A stretch of 64,000 nt of DNA. It comes from Rhyacichthys aspro (taxonomy: Eukaryota; Chordata; Actinopteri; Gobiiformes; Rhyacichthyidae). A model generated the notes under the pieces. That model had not been told where the DNA came from. It saw only the letters and a list, made by a program, of their open reading frames with translations, and did no database searches. Numbering within the stretch: position 1 is the stretch's first letter; each line of letters opens with the position of its first letter. A program made the position numbers and the translations under genes. Shown here piece by piece: positions 13,901-28,900 of the stretch. The stretch lies in assembly GCA_036850595.1 (NCBI GenBank), contig CM072152.1, positions 6,839,640 to 6,903,639 on the forward strand, in the 5' to 3' direction.

Positions 13901-16900
13901 AGAATCTTTGCTTTTGAACAGAAGGCCCAAACACAGAAAATGTGTAAAAATACTCCTAAATCCACCTATGTGTGAACGGAGCATTAGATTCTAATTACGA
14001 GATCCTTCATTTATGCATCATCAACTACTTATCCTGTGGGTCGCAGTAGACTGGTAGACCTACCCAGCAGCTTTGGTTACAAGGCTGCATATGTCTTTAT
14101 CAGTGAATGGCAAGGGCTACAAAACAGACAAATATTAACACTTTATTTTTGAGTTGCAACTACGTATAAATGCATGTTATTGGACGGTGAGAGGAAGTTG
14201 GAGTGCTTGGGGAGAACCCACAGTAGCACAGGCCTGACATACAACGCAATAAATCCTACTGGTGGTGTGTTAGTAAAAGGATGTAATGGAGGCCATAAAT
14301 ACTGTGTCCTTTGGCTGAGTGTCAAGTCCCTTCCTGTTTCAGTCTGTGGCTCTTACTGAATACACTGTGAAGCGATTGGTGAGACAGATTAACTCTCCAT
14401 TAGTCTTGAGAGGAAAACTGTATTCATAATTACTGCTGGATTTAAGAGGTAGTGGCCCGATCTGGAGCCAATGAGAAGCTCTCCTTTAAGATTTCCCTCG
14501 AGAAAAACCATTGGGGAATACACTTGGGTCAAATTAGTCCCGTCCTCCCGGAGCTTTGTAAACAACAACAGTGTTAGGTTTGGGGCGAGTGACACTGAGG
14601 CCGGAGGCAGAACCACTGAGAGCGTCCCACACAGAGACAGGAGACCAACACCGACCACAAGAGACTGTTTCAACTCCATTTGAACTCTGCAGAAGGTAAT
14701 CACGTTCACACAAATCCAGCGTTCTAATTCTGGGATTATTACTGCTTTGTTCATGTCCACTGAGGAATGTGCACTTTTGAAGGGTATTTTTGCTGAAATT
14801 GGGTTGTTACATATTTCTGAAGATATATGTTTGGGTTATGTTGATACATTACGAAGGCAAATTTGCAATTAATGTGAAGAGTCCCATTAGAAACATGTAG
14901 AAACTGCAATAACCATTATCATATTGCTCAATATCTTCATTCAAATATCATTTAAAAACAGATTTTTGTTTTTATTTTTTTAATTTTGTCACACAATAGT
15001 ATTTAAAAACAGTGTTTGGGTTGTCCTTGGATATGATTATAATCTATATTTATATGTTATGCATTATTGCTAATACTGAAAATACAATCATCAAACAAAC
15101 TGGTTGAGAAAAAAAGGGACATTTTGGGAAATATTTGCAAAAAATAGCTGACAACTATTTTTTTCTAAAATAGAACAAAAATCATAGGCTTTTTAAAACA
15201 ATGTGGAATTTTCTTTCCTTTTTGTTGTGTTTCTAAAAAGAACAGTCAAATTCTTATCATTTTTGTTTTGTGAGAAAACAGTAGGTTTATATGCCTTAAT
15301 AAAATTGTATAATTCAATAAAATGTACTGCATATAATTCACAGACAGACAATTAGTAATATATTACGATGTCAGTTGTGCGTTTCCAAACAGCAACACAA
15401 ATCCCTGCTGTTTACAGTCAACATGATTTTTATACCATCATTTTCTACCATTCTGCAGAGAATTATAAAGAAATATATATATGCACATTACAATTGTTTT
15501 TGAAACTCAGATTGGTTTCACAAGGGCCTTTTCATAAACTTACTTTTTCATAAACTGGCACTAGACAAATTCTTAAAGTAAAATGAAAATATAAGGGGAA
15601 AAACAGAAAATTTGTGAGAAGTATTTCTGAAATACAATAAAAAATTCCTGGGGTATATGCCACATGCTCGATTCTGGTTTGGGTCATATGCTCAATGTCA
15701 TTCCCTTATCTCTCGCTCTGTCTACACTGTCTCAAGTAAAGGCTAAAAAACCTCCAAAAAATATCTTTACTTTGTTTTTTTTAATCTGCCATGTTGTTTC
15801 TTTTATTATGGCCTTTCATGATAATTCAACCAAACTATACTTACGGGTTGGATAAAAAAATTGTGAACTGGATTGTACTTTATTCACACACAGAATGTCA
15901 GAATCCTAATAGTGAAAAGTCACTAGTTTTTTTTTTGTTTTGTTTTTTAGCACAAGCACAAATGAGATGTACAGACAGCGTACATGTATATTTTTTAGTA
16001 TTTTTAGAATGCAGTTTTGAAGTGATACGATCGAAGACAAAAAATTCTGTACAGCATAAAGACAGGAAAAGTGCAGAGTTTAATATGAACAGTTTCAATG
16101 TTTAAATAACAGCTTGTAGAGTATATTTAATCACATCAGATTATTTTTCCAGCCTGCAAAATGCACAAAAATGCCAGTGTGGAGGTCAAGGAGGACGGAG
16201 ACATGGCGCTCCACAGACGCCTTTTGTGTCAATTTATGCCTCTGACATGCAGAGCTAATTTCTTTCTAGACTCATTTTGTTCCATTTATCTACTTTTTTT
16301 TCTCCAAAAGATAAATATATGCTACTGATGCCATGATATTAACAACCCCGAAGTATGTGCAGACTCTGACAGTAAAGAGACAGGTGACACGGCGGCTCGT
16401 CTCTGAATCTGAAGGGACCGCGGGACTTCTCCAATGATTTTCTGTCCTGAGTTAAAGTGATGAGCTCACAGGGCGCTGTCATTCCGCTGGGCCTGGGTCA
16501 CTCTGTATGCATCTGGAGCGCTCACTATATGTGTATGTGTGATGATGACGTGACATTTGTATCTGTGGCATGCACACATTGCCGTCTTTTACATAATGAG
16601 CAGCGGTGACAGTGATGCCAGGAGACTGTTCTCTGAGACCAGTCGACAGCTATATGTGTCGATTTCATAAATATTAAAAAGACTGGTGAAATCATGTACA
16701 TTTTAAATTTTATTTAAAAAAAAATACATCCAAGAAGCAGGGATTATTTCAAGAATAAAATGACGTGTTTGTGGAGGTTCTTAGTCATCCAGGACATTTT
16801 CAAGAAAAGGTTTTTCTGGCAAGGCATCTGGACGTAAGAGTAGAGCAGTGGTGTTAAAGATCATTAGATAAGACTGTGGCTATTAATAATTCCCTGAATA

Positions 16901-19900
16901 AAAAAAATAAATAAAAATGTTTGCACACTAGTTCTGGGGAATCTGACCTTGTATTAAGCGGTTGCAGTTTATTATAATTTATGTATTTATGTAATATTGT
17001 CAAAGGACTCATCTGTAAAAAACAAGATGTCAGAAAGGCTGTATATTTAGCACATACTGGAAGCATTGACCTATTACAAGCTTACATAGAAGGAGGTCTC
17101 GAGGTGGGGATGCTCCCATTGGCTGTAGGTCTACATGAAGTGTCTATTCCAGCACTGGCTATGTCTGCTTACAAAGAGAAACTAAAATATTATTAAAACG
17201 GCAAACAAATTGAAACAGGAATAAATACTAGCGATGTATTCACATAAGATTATTCTGGCATTGCATCAGTTAACTTAGAGTTAGAAGTTTAAGGTCTATT
17301 TTTTGGTTTAATGTAATGTATTAGTATTGGTTTCATTTTTGATTCATTTATTTCTCTCTCTCTCTTTTTTGACAAATAACAAGCAGAAAATGTTGATGTG
17401 ATATTGTTGGGGGTAAAGAGTGCTGTTCACTGTGACAGAAGGATTTGCAGCTTTAATACCACATCTAATTGGGCTGGTATAGAACCTATCCTGTTATTTA
17501 ATATAAAAATGTAGCCTTGTAATCTTGTTTTTCTTTATACATTTTTCGATGTTTAATTTTGCCTTGTTACTTTGGGGTGCATGGCAGCAGAGTGGTAGCG
17601 GCCCTGCCTCACAGCGTGGGTTCTCTCTGGGTACTGGATAGCCTCCAGCCACACACGACCCCCAACGTGACCAAGCGATAGAAGATGAATAAATGAATGA
17701 ATATTTTTTATTTTGATGACATCGATATCCATGAATTGGATCAAAAAAGGAACAGAAATCCTTTTTTTTTCTAACTGTGCATGATCACAGCAGCAGCATG
17801 ATTCGTGCAGTGATTGACGTGTGAAGCCTTGTATCCTTGATTTTTGGGCCTTATCCCAAGGAATTAGGGCAAAGCACATACAGAATAAAGCTGTTCAGCC
17901 TTTGTTTGTTTTGAAGTGTTTTCACATGTTTGTTAAGATTAGCATCACTTCACTTTTTTAGCATTAGTATCAGCAAGGTTATCGGTGAGAGTGTCACTTA
18001 GTGTCTGTTCTGTAATGGGTCATTTTTGCTGTGTTTACCTAATTGTTTATGATAGAACAGTTGCAGTTTATGTTGGAACACATTGCTTTTGTATCATTCT
18101 GATCATTTAGACTTTATTATTTATTGTCGTCATTTCAGAAGTTGAATATATTTGCGAGAAAGAAAATACATTTGAACACCTATGTATGTTTGATAAAGCA
18201 TAGTGTTAATAGTGTTGCAATAACTTAAGTGCTGTTGCATGAAGACAGTTTGAGTTTTTAGTTTGTTTAGTGTGAGAAAACATTTTGGTTGCGGTGGTAA
18301 CTACTACACTACATGGATATCTTACTCTGGAGCAGGTTTTATTCTGGTTTAAAGGCAGAAACACTGAGCTGGATCAATCAGCTGTGAGCAAAGTCTTATC
18401 ACTTAAACTCTCGAAAGAATCTCTGGAGCAAGAAAACATTTTGTTCTTGGCCTCACTTTTTTTTCTTTGCAACAGAGGAGAGAATTTACACTGTGCAGAA
18501 GAACAGTAAGAGGGCATGTAGATTTTTGAATTTGGGTTGCCCCTAAGTATTATTAAAAATGTGTCAAATTTAGTTTATCTTTTTCATTTCTCATGCACAT
18601 GTTTCCAGTTTTACATGTTATTTCAATAAAATAATTTAACTGAAGCGATAAGAAAGATGTGGAGGATATGAGTTTTTTAAATCAGTCTAATTTTACTTGT
18701 GAGTCTATAACAATTACCGACTCCCTGAGTTTTGGCCGTGAGTGTGTGCACATCCTGTAATCATTGGCTCAGGGTTTGAACCTGGGTTGAGAGAGATAAA
18801 AAACATTACATTTGTCCAAGTTCTTTTTTTTTTAACATATACAGTCAAGACACACACAGTGACATAATTATATTGTCCCCTTTTAATGGAAAGTTAATAT
18901 TTCGAATCCAATTAAGTACTGCACCCCAAATTTTAAAGAAGGTCTCTGATTTTCCATTGATATTATACATAATTTTTTCAGCTATACAGTATGAGAGCAG
19001 TTCATTCCACCATTGCTGTACTGTTGGAGGATTAGGGCCCTTCCAGCAGACCAGAATGCATTTCTTCGCTGCTGCAATTGAAAGCAATACCAGCTTCTTC
19101 TGAGATTGATCTGACCCACAGCCTGCTAACAATTCCCCAACAATGCAAATTATTGTTTAAGTTTTTATCAACCCAAAATCACCACCAGCCACCAGAATAT
19201 CACCTGGATGACAGTTATTGAACCAATATTTTTTGCCTCTTACTTAATTTTTTTCAGGTCCTCAGACAGGATTTTTATTTATTTATTTATTTATTTTTTT
19301 TATTATTATTTTAACAAATCAATGCATATGTTTGTGATTTTAAAATAATGAAATGTAAACACTCACTGATCTTTAGGAGGTTATTAACTGAGCTTATTGA
19401 GTACTTTTGTGTGCTGTTTTATAGCATATCATTTCATTGATCAACATACAATCTACATTAATGGAAATTGTTGCAAAAAATCTTGTCCTATTTCAAAAAA
19501 AAAAATAAAAAAATCTAAATTATGCGCAAAAACCAGTGTCAACATGTCTTATATTTTTTAATACTTGTTCTACAGCATCTATGTAGTAATATGTTGGGCT
19601 TATATATAGAGGAGTTTATATAGATTAAGGAATAAAAAGAAAAAAAAAAAGGCTTAATAAACCCTGTTGACTAATAATTTTCTGTAATTGTCAATATTTA
19701 TTAAAAAAAAAAAAAAAGTAAGAATTATTTTTGCTGGAGACAATGTCCCAAAATGACTCCCAATAGTTTGAGGGTTTTTGAAGAGTCGTGTACTAATGCA
19801 GGCTTCGTTATGTGTAAAGGCCTTGACTCTGAATGCTGTAGTGTCTCATAAGAAAAGGATAAAGCAAACTAGCACGTATTAATTAAACATCAAATAAATA

Positions 19901-22900
19901 TGAAATAAAAATACATAAAACAACCAGCTTCACAACCATGAAATCGTTGCCAGTTTTGTGCTTCCATTTTAATTAGCAGCCTTCACAATCCTTCCAGAAC
20001 CAGACAGAACTAGTATCACACAAGGCCTTTGTTTTTCCAAAGCAGACTCCAGCAGAAAGCAGAAGGTCAAGATCACATAGGAATAATTTGGCTGCAATTT
20101 CTTAGGCCTAGAGCTTTAGGAACTCTTATTTTTCATGTCATAAGTTATGGATGTATATAATGCAATTTAGAAAGCTAAAGCCTTTTTTTTTTCATCTAAT
20201 GTACATATCAAGAGGAGTAATAAACACAAACTTAGATTTCAAAACAAATAAAACCCCACCAAACTTACACTTTTCTTCTTGTTTGAAAATGACAGTGTTT
20301 TTCACAAGAACAAGACAAGCTTCATTTGAGAAAATATTGTTGTTTGTGTTTTAACATTAGCTTCTCATTTTTGCACAAATAACTAATCATGTTTAGCTTC
20401 AAACTCTACCATAGGCCAAAAATGGTACATGGTACAGGTAAAATGGTGCACTTTTTAACAATGGAAGCTGCCCCTACTGACCCACACTGGATCGCTCAAG
20501 TGGAAACTGCTTCTAAAGCTAATATTGACTGCATTACATAATATTGTTTCAAAAAATAATAATAGTCCCTGTAGCTTGAATATAAAAATTAAATCAATAA
20601 ATAATCATTTTATCATATACTTACTTAAAGAGGGACCAGATTTAAATTTTAACACAGATATTCCACACAGGGATTAACCATTGGCCATTAAAAGCTGATT
20701 GTCCCAGTTCTCTATAGGGCTTGAATGCACCATATACACAATATTCAGAACTGAATAAAAAGAATGTAAGTAATGTAATGTAGAAAGTAATGTGACAGAT
20801 CTCTGCGTAACAGGCTCAACAGGAACATATGTAATAATTTGTGTTTGTGGGTAACTTAAGTCAAAAGTGTTTAGATTAAAAGGTATTTGGACTTGATTTG
20901 ATTTGGACTCGACCTCGACCATTCTTTAATGACTCAGACTTGCACTTCGACTTCAGATGTCTGGACTTGGACTTGGACTCGAACCCTGAGGACTTGAAAA
21001 CTGATGACTGGACAAATATTTGTTCACTATTTGAGTGAGGATTAAAATGCACATTCGTAGATATACATAGCTACACATTTAACCAAATTTTGTTATATAA
21101 TACATTATACATTATGTCACCTACAAATCTTTATACATACTGTATGTTTTTCTCCTCGGTGGAATTATTGGTGATTTGACCTGCCATGGTGACACATTCA
21201 TATGACATTTTTGGAGCCTCAAACATGGATAGAAATGGATTAAGTCTAGGTAATTCCAGTAAAAACCTGTTTTGCAGCTAGAAAAGCTAGTGACATATAC
21301 ATATAAACATACAACTGACACAACAAACATTGATCCCAAACCTGTGCTTCCAATGCTCCGGGCTTGTATCAGAAATGGTAAAAACTTTGCTTACTTTCAC
21401 ACAGTTTTTCCAGACTGTTGTGTTTTGACTGGAGTTCTGTGTTGGACCTACTGTGACCACATTAACCCAGTGTGACGCCTCCCTTTTCCCCGACTCTTCC
21501 CCTGCACACTCTGTCCTTTTCAGATATAAATAATCAAAAACACTTGATTAATTTCCGTCTGATGCACCGCGGCGGTCGCTTCTCGCTTGTACTTCCGCCA
21601 CGCGCTTCACACTGTCTGATCGGCTCAATCTGCCTCTAATACGCCTTTCAGAACTTTCCCCCCCGACCCCTCCCTCCATCAAGCGCCGTCTGATGGTGAC
21701 AGCCATTCAATCGGATAATTAACATCCGTTTAACGCTCATTAACCGAGATGTATTTGTCTGGTTTGATTTGTAATTACCAAGGCTTTTTATAGGAAAACA
21801 CGGCGGTAATGTTCCCTTTGTGATGGCTTCATTGATGGCATTGATTTGAACCCAGCAGGGAGGCCAACGGAGGCACGAATCTGTGTGGACACAACATTCA
21901 GTGGTGATTCAGAAGCTTGCCATTGGATAGGTTCTTAGCACACATCTCGTCAGCTTCGATTAAAGTGATTGGTGTAAATAGGACAATTAATATAAAATGG
22001 ATTAAGGATACCTGCAAACATGAAGGTGGATATGAACTTAACAATTAAATTCCTCAAAACGTATGTTATTAACTCAGAAAAGGTCAAGGTTCAATGCTGT
22101 CACGCTCTGCAAAGTTACTTGATTAGCTTCATTTTGAGCCACATTCCAAAATCTTCCCAAGAATTTCTCTCACAATTATTCATTTTAGTCACCAGTTTTA
22201 TTTGGGTTCAACAAGTAAGACGGACATCCTATATTTAGTACTCAATACTATGTTACTGACTTTTTTTTAATTTACCTTTAGGAGTTCTATACATTATTGA
22301 AAAATAAATAAATAAATCATATTTACAGTGAAATACTGTAAAATGACAACAATAAATACCCGTAAAAGTCAAAATAGATTATCACTGAATTAAAGACACA
22401 GAATTACAGCTAACAAGGAAAATATTTTATACAACATTAATTGCATCGTATTGGTCTAAAAAGCTCATTTATCTGCAGTGCGGCCTGTAATTTACTTTGA
22501 ATAAAAAATATGGAAAATGTCCTGTAAATAAGTCCTGACTTTATTGCACTTGTGAGTTCTGAGACTGTGCTATAAACTCATTAGGGCAATTATTAATAAG
22601 TGTCATAGTTATATCATTTAAATTCCTCATTGTATTACCTTAAAGTTACACTACATGGTCATTGTGGGAAACTATGAGCAAAAGACCCATGGCCAAAAAT
22701 ACAATCAGTGAAATGTGTGCATATATTGTTTACTTTTGATGAATAGCTTAAATTAATAGTACACAATCTGTAGAATAAAAAATGACAATATTGGTGCTAG
22801 GATTTAGCTGTAAATCAAAAACACAAAGAAATGTGCTTTATTTCAATACTACAGTAACATAATGCAAAGACAATAACAGTAGGAATATATTGAAAATAAC

Positions 22901-25900
22901 TCCAAAACTAATTCTTAGAAAATAATTTTTAGTAAATTTTTTTCTTTCTGTGAGTAGTCTGTATGTCCTCCCCGTGTTACCGTAGGTTCTCTCCAGGTTC
23001 TCCAGCTTCCTCCCGTCGTCCAAAGACATGCATGTTCAGGTGAATTATTGACTCTAAAGTGCCCCTAGTGGACGAATGTGAGAGTGAATTGTTATCAGTG
23101 TCTGTCTCTCAGTTGCCATTGTCCAGGATGTACCCCGCCTCAGGCCCGGAGCTGCTGGGATAGGCCTCAGTTACCTGCAGCCCCAAACAGGACTATGTAG
23201 TAGAAAATGAATGAATAAATAGATTTTTTTTTCCTTTAATTTGGTTGGGTTCTCACCATTGTATGTTGTTGGTTAATTGTTCTTTTGTAGATTAGTAATT
23301 CTTCGTAACAACTCCTGGTTTAACTGAATTGTGATCCCAACATATAATATAGATATCTTAAAAAAGAAAAAAAAAACGGACAAGATGACAACTGAGAGGA
23401 AAGGTCTAATGCAGAGTAACAAGGAGGTGAATAATGGATTTAGTCTTAATCATGTTTTAGGGACAAGATGGATGGATTTTGCAACAGTGGCCTCATTGTT
23501 TGGGTATTGTCAAGTTTAGTTTTGCGATGTCCCTTTAGACAGGTTCATTCTGCGGTTTGGTCGACTGTTGAAAATAAAGCATTGGAAAATATTTTCTAAT
23601 AAAGTGTGGCGACCCTGACCAGGCTTAAAGGTGACCCGTTGGTTTCAGCTGAACCGTGAACTCCAGCAGAGTGACCAGAGTGACCCAGCTGTTTGTATGT
23701 GGACTATACTCGTCTGAGCCGAGACGATGTGGACAGTGTGTGGAGCGTCCCATTTCCACAGCTGATCCGGCGACACGCTCATCCATCACTCCGACAGCCG
23801 AGCTGGCTCGTTAGTGGCTTCATGCGCTCCCTGGAGAGACAGCTAAGGAGCCGCCGACTAACTTTGTCGCTATGTTTTGGAACGCTCTCAGTTTTTTTTA
23901 CAAGGTCAACAACATGCGGGGTCTAGGACATGAGTGCGGGATGTATTCATGAAGAGAGGAAGGAACTTTTGATAAGCCTTTGCTGACAGATTAGTGTGAC
24001 ACGGAGGCTAAAAGTAAACAGTTTCATCAAGTATTTTTATAGCTCATGGAGGCTCCGCATTTACACACGCCCTTTAAAAGACACATAGACCGAGGTAAAC
24101 ACTTGCAAAAAGCCTAGTTTTTGTGTCAAGATGTTGCAAACTTGAATCTTGCATCAATTGCTGTTTTCTTCCGGAGTTTGCATCTTAGTGCTCTACTTTT
24201 TGAATTTACCACTGCTTTTGTGTTGAGCAAACTAAACATTAATGACATCAATCAATGACTAAAACTGTTTCATCTCACTTGATTTTTCTGCTTAGAGTTT
24301 AGAAAGCTGAGAAACAATTTAAAACTGTCCATTTTGTCAAACAAATATTTACCATCTTCACTCAACATACAGTTTTTAAATGATGTTTTTAATCAAGTTA
24401 ACCCAGAAACAATACCACAGATAGCTATATTATACTATGTATGTACTTTTAGACTTAGATCAAAACAGCTTACATGGCAAAAATGGCACTTTTTGAAATT
24501 TGGGGATTATTTGCAAATTTTACTGTTTCCTTAAATAATTTCTAATGCAATATTTTTTTTTTTAAGTTTATTTTCAAAAGTACTGTAAAATTCACATTGC
24601 ATAGCATCTAGATTCTCTCTTTAAGTTCACAAATTTACAAAATCAACTTTATACATTTGTTAAGTTATTGAGGGTTTCACTCTTTTTCTTGTATAGATAA
24701 AATGATGATATTGATGATTTACACATTCTTTTCATATATTTTGGCTGCTTCTCAAACATTAACACCTCAGCAACACTTGTTTTTAGACATTTAAACCATG
24801 TATGCCCAAAAAGAATAAATCTAGACTAAAACATTTCATGCACAAATGGAAAGAGGAAGTTAATATAAAAAGGCATAGATTTTGGATTTATTTTACATCT
24901 CTTTTGTAATTTACTACATAATTCTTCCAAGTCCCCTACATAGGAATTTTGGAAAGTTTCATTTTTCATGACCTGGCACCACAACCCTTTAAAGAATTTG
25001 CAAAAATGTGTGATGAAGCAGGTATTTGGTCAACAATAGCCCCCACCAGAGAAGACATTTAACATTTGGTTGCCACTTTTCAGTCAAACCTATATAATTA
25101 ATAATTAAATGTAATTCGGACTCAGTTGTGTAATCATTAATCATGGACATAGTGTAATAGTGTTGCTGATGCTGTGATTTAACTGAAAATGTATTTAAAC
25201 AACAAGATCTGATTTATCTGCTGTTGCGTTATGATTGTTGGGTTTGTTGTTGAATTTTAGTCGAAGTTAATGACTGATGATTTTTGGACACACTTGAACA
25301 GAACAGGTTTTGGCTGAATCCCATCTCCACCGGTCCCCACTCAAACCCCGTGTACCTCCCTCCACAGTCTTTTTCCCAGAGTCTGGTCTCGAGCTGAGCC
25401 CATCTCCACACCTGGCTCCTCGTCTCTGTGTGTTTTTATTTACCACTTACTCCAGAATAAATCAAGGTCAGCACTCGCGGCTATTAACATTCATTGTGAT
25501 GCAAATTCAACCCGAGCCGCTGCGGCGCGTTGACAGCTACTGACACAACACACACATTTACCGACACGTTGTGGAAAGTGTCGACCTAACGCTGCGACCA
25601 AACGGATTTCATCTCACCATGCCTTTCCTTCAATTTTTTCCATCACTTTTTCCATTACAAATTCATAACTTTGCCTCGGCGCTACTGCTGTATGTCTATT
25701 TTTACATGATGCGTATATTAAAAAAAATTACATGTACCTTAAAAAAGATTAAATGGAATACTATTATTATACTATTACTGCTTGGTAATACATTGCGATA
25801 AATTCCGTTTTGTTTAATGGAATTAAAAAGTAAATTTCATTTTGAACCACAAACATAAGTGTATTATTTTTTTTTTATCTAGAAATTCAGACATTTGTGA

Positions 25901-28900
25901 AGGCATGAGAGAGAGAAAGAGAGAGCTAGATAGATATATAGATATAGTGTACGAGTGTGTCTCACTTTATATTTTTTGGTGGGTTTATAATCTCTCCCCT
26001 TGGCCACTGCTTCCACCAAGTCAAATCCTAGCTGACCAATCATAACTGTTTCTTTAAGATAGGGTGGGATTTAAGCTCTCTTGCTCTGTTTTTTTGATTA
26101 GTTGTACATTTTTCAAATCTGATTGGACCGTGCGAATATGGTCTGCCTGCTTCCTGGTTGGTCCAGTGCTACATCTCTCTGCTTCGTCAGCTTCTTACTG
26201 CGTTCAACTCCACCTATAAAGATCAAACCCAGCCACCAGTCTGAGCGGCTAGTGTCTAGTTCTAGAAAACCCTGCATGTGCTGTGACTTTGTTGTTTATT
26301 GACACTCGGGCACTAGCCATCTTTGTATTGTTTGTTACTTTAGACTGGGCCAGAATTGTTGTAGCCTATTAAAAATCAGTAGGTGGTAATCCTAGGTGGC
26401 CTATTTGGTGCCACAATGTTGTTTTTATATTTGGCTTTTTGTTGTTCTTTTGGGACTTGAGATTCCTTATTCTATACATAGCACTGGTGTGGCCCTTTTT
26501 ATTTATTCTTATTGTCTTATTTTGGTCACTCCTTGCTCATTTTCCGTACCCAAGCCTTTTAAATAAATTAACTATTCAGTTGACCATTACAACTTGTCCC
26601 TTTCTCTTGCTTTCCTTCACATTGTACCATCAAAAAGTGCACTGTAGTAATTCCAGAGTTTGGAACAAGATGACAACGAGGTTTCAAAAAGAGCGTGGGG
26701 TAAGTCATAGCACATGTTTACATTTTGCTGATGACTATACCATACTACAGTGGTGGCACTATTTTCTGCAGTTGTCCAAATATGTCTAACACTATCTGAT
26801 ATTTAGTGCTTTTGCTCTATGACTGTGAGATCACTCATCTTTGAGCCTGTCACTCTGTTTGGACTACAACTTTCCAACTTTAAAACTTTCATATTATATT
26901 GAATGAATCTTTGAATGGCCCCGAAATGTGTATGGATATGTGTGAGTGCTGGTGTACTTATGATAATGATAGGTGTGCAGGTGTGTATATATTAGGAGGT
27001 GTTTTAGATATGACAATTTTGTAATATTTTTATAGTAGTGTATAACGGATCAAATGTTTATTGTGTTGTACATTATTCCCTACCTCCCCCAAACCCTTGG
27101 GACAACGGATGGAAATGAGCATTTTGCTAAAATCCGGTATGTTTACATTCATGCTATATATGCTTGTCTGTTCATTAACATGCATTGGCCCTTTTAAATA
27201 AAATAAAAAAACAAAACAAAAAAACAACAAATTAATAAGTCGCCTACGTAGGCCTCTGTGAGAGAATTTAGTGGCAATGCAGTTGTGTTTTTAATGATAA
27301 CAGTCTTAGTAGAAACATATTTATACTTATAACATATAAGCCCCCAGCTGTAAGTCAGCATGGAACCATCATATATTATTATTATCATCATTATTATTAT
27401 TATTATGATACTTTTCTCTCGTTTCTGACCCTGCCATCTCGTCTCTATTCTTTTTTATCCCCCAAACACGTGCCTCCTAATACACAAATATGATTGGCTA
27501 TGTAATATCACACAGGAAACAGTAACACTTTTTGATTTTTAGCCGTTAAGGAAGCAGTACCGTGATCGTACACAACCTAAAATAGAAGCACACTCCAACA
27601 AAAATAACAGCACTCATTTATTTATCAGCTCTAAGTTTGGGTCTGGATTTCTAGGCACGAATCTGGGTCTGCAGTTTTTGGATCACGCATAGGTTAGGTT
27701 TATTTATTTTTGAGAGACATCTGTAACAATGGAGCCCACTACAAAAAAAAAAATCCTAAATAATATACATAGACATACATATCTAGATCTTTAATTCTGT
27801 CTTCTCGTCTGTGGTGTGAGTTATGTTACGCTCTGAGTTTTGTATGTACCCTCTTCTCTCACTCCTTGCAGATGAATAGGGTGATGTGTGGTGAACAGGG
27901 CTGCAGTAAATGTGCTGGTTTTCTGCTGTGTGTTTTGCATTATCATAACCTTTTGTGTATATGTGTGTATGGCGTGTGTGTGCGCAGACGTGTCAGACTT
28001 CAAAGCGCTCGCCGCCTCTCTTTTGATGAACGAGCTGTTGCGATGTTTATCGTGACCCGCTTCTCAACTCGGAGGCTTCACAAAACACATCAGGGACGGT
28101 TGGATTAATGGGATGAAGAGATGCAACAGAAGACAGGCTGGGAGTGAAAATTCTGAAGTTGGCTGTGCTGTTTTGTGATGTGTTAGTAATAAAAAGAGCA
28201 TTAAGTGGCCTTGTCAGTTGTCAGTAATCACAAATGTGTAAAATATTTGTGTGTATGCATTTCAGTAGGACAGTGGGCGGCACAGGTGTATATATTTATG
28301 AAAGAAAATAAATCAAATTGAAATACAGTTTATTTAAAAAATGTAAACGCCAACCTCATGCTAGTCAGGATAGAAACGCCTTTTGCTTTGTGGATAGAAA
28401 CTACTGCTTTTGCTGTCCTGGATGAATTAAACAAAGCTAAAACTTGTGACAAGAAAATGAAGACTCATTTTGTTGCATTTTTAAAAAAGTTCATTTCCAC
28501 AGTTCTAAGAAACGCTGTAGTGTGTATGCCAGGCCAGTGGGGTGCGCTGTGAACATCACAACCAAAAGCTGTGGCAAAGGTATACAGTGGTCCCTCGTTT
28601 ATCATGGGGGTTACGTTCCAAAAATAACGCAATAGGCAAAATCCGCAAAGTAGTCAGCTTTATTTTTTACAATTATTATATATATTTTAAAGCTATAAAA
28701 CCCCTCACCACACACTTTATACACTTTTCTCAGACAGGCATTAACATTTTCTCACATTTCTCTCTTGTTTAAACACTCTCAAAGTTCAAACCTTAGCATC
28801 TTCCTCTGCCTTTTGGGTGTGACCACAGGTGCCTTTGTCGGTGCAGAACGTTTCGTGGACATTGTGGGTTTTGTCGGGGAGAAAACTTGCAAACATACAA

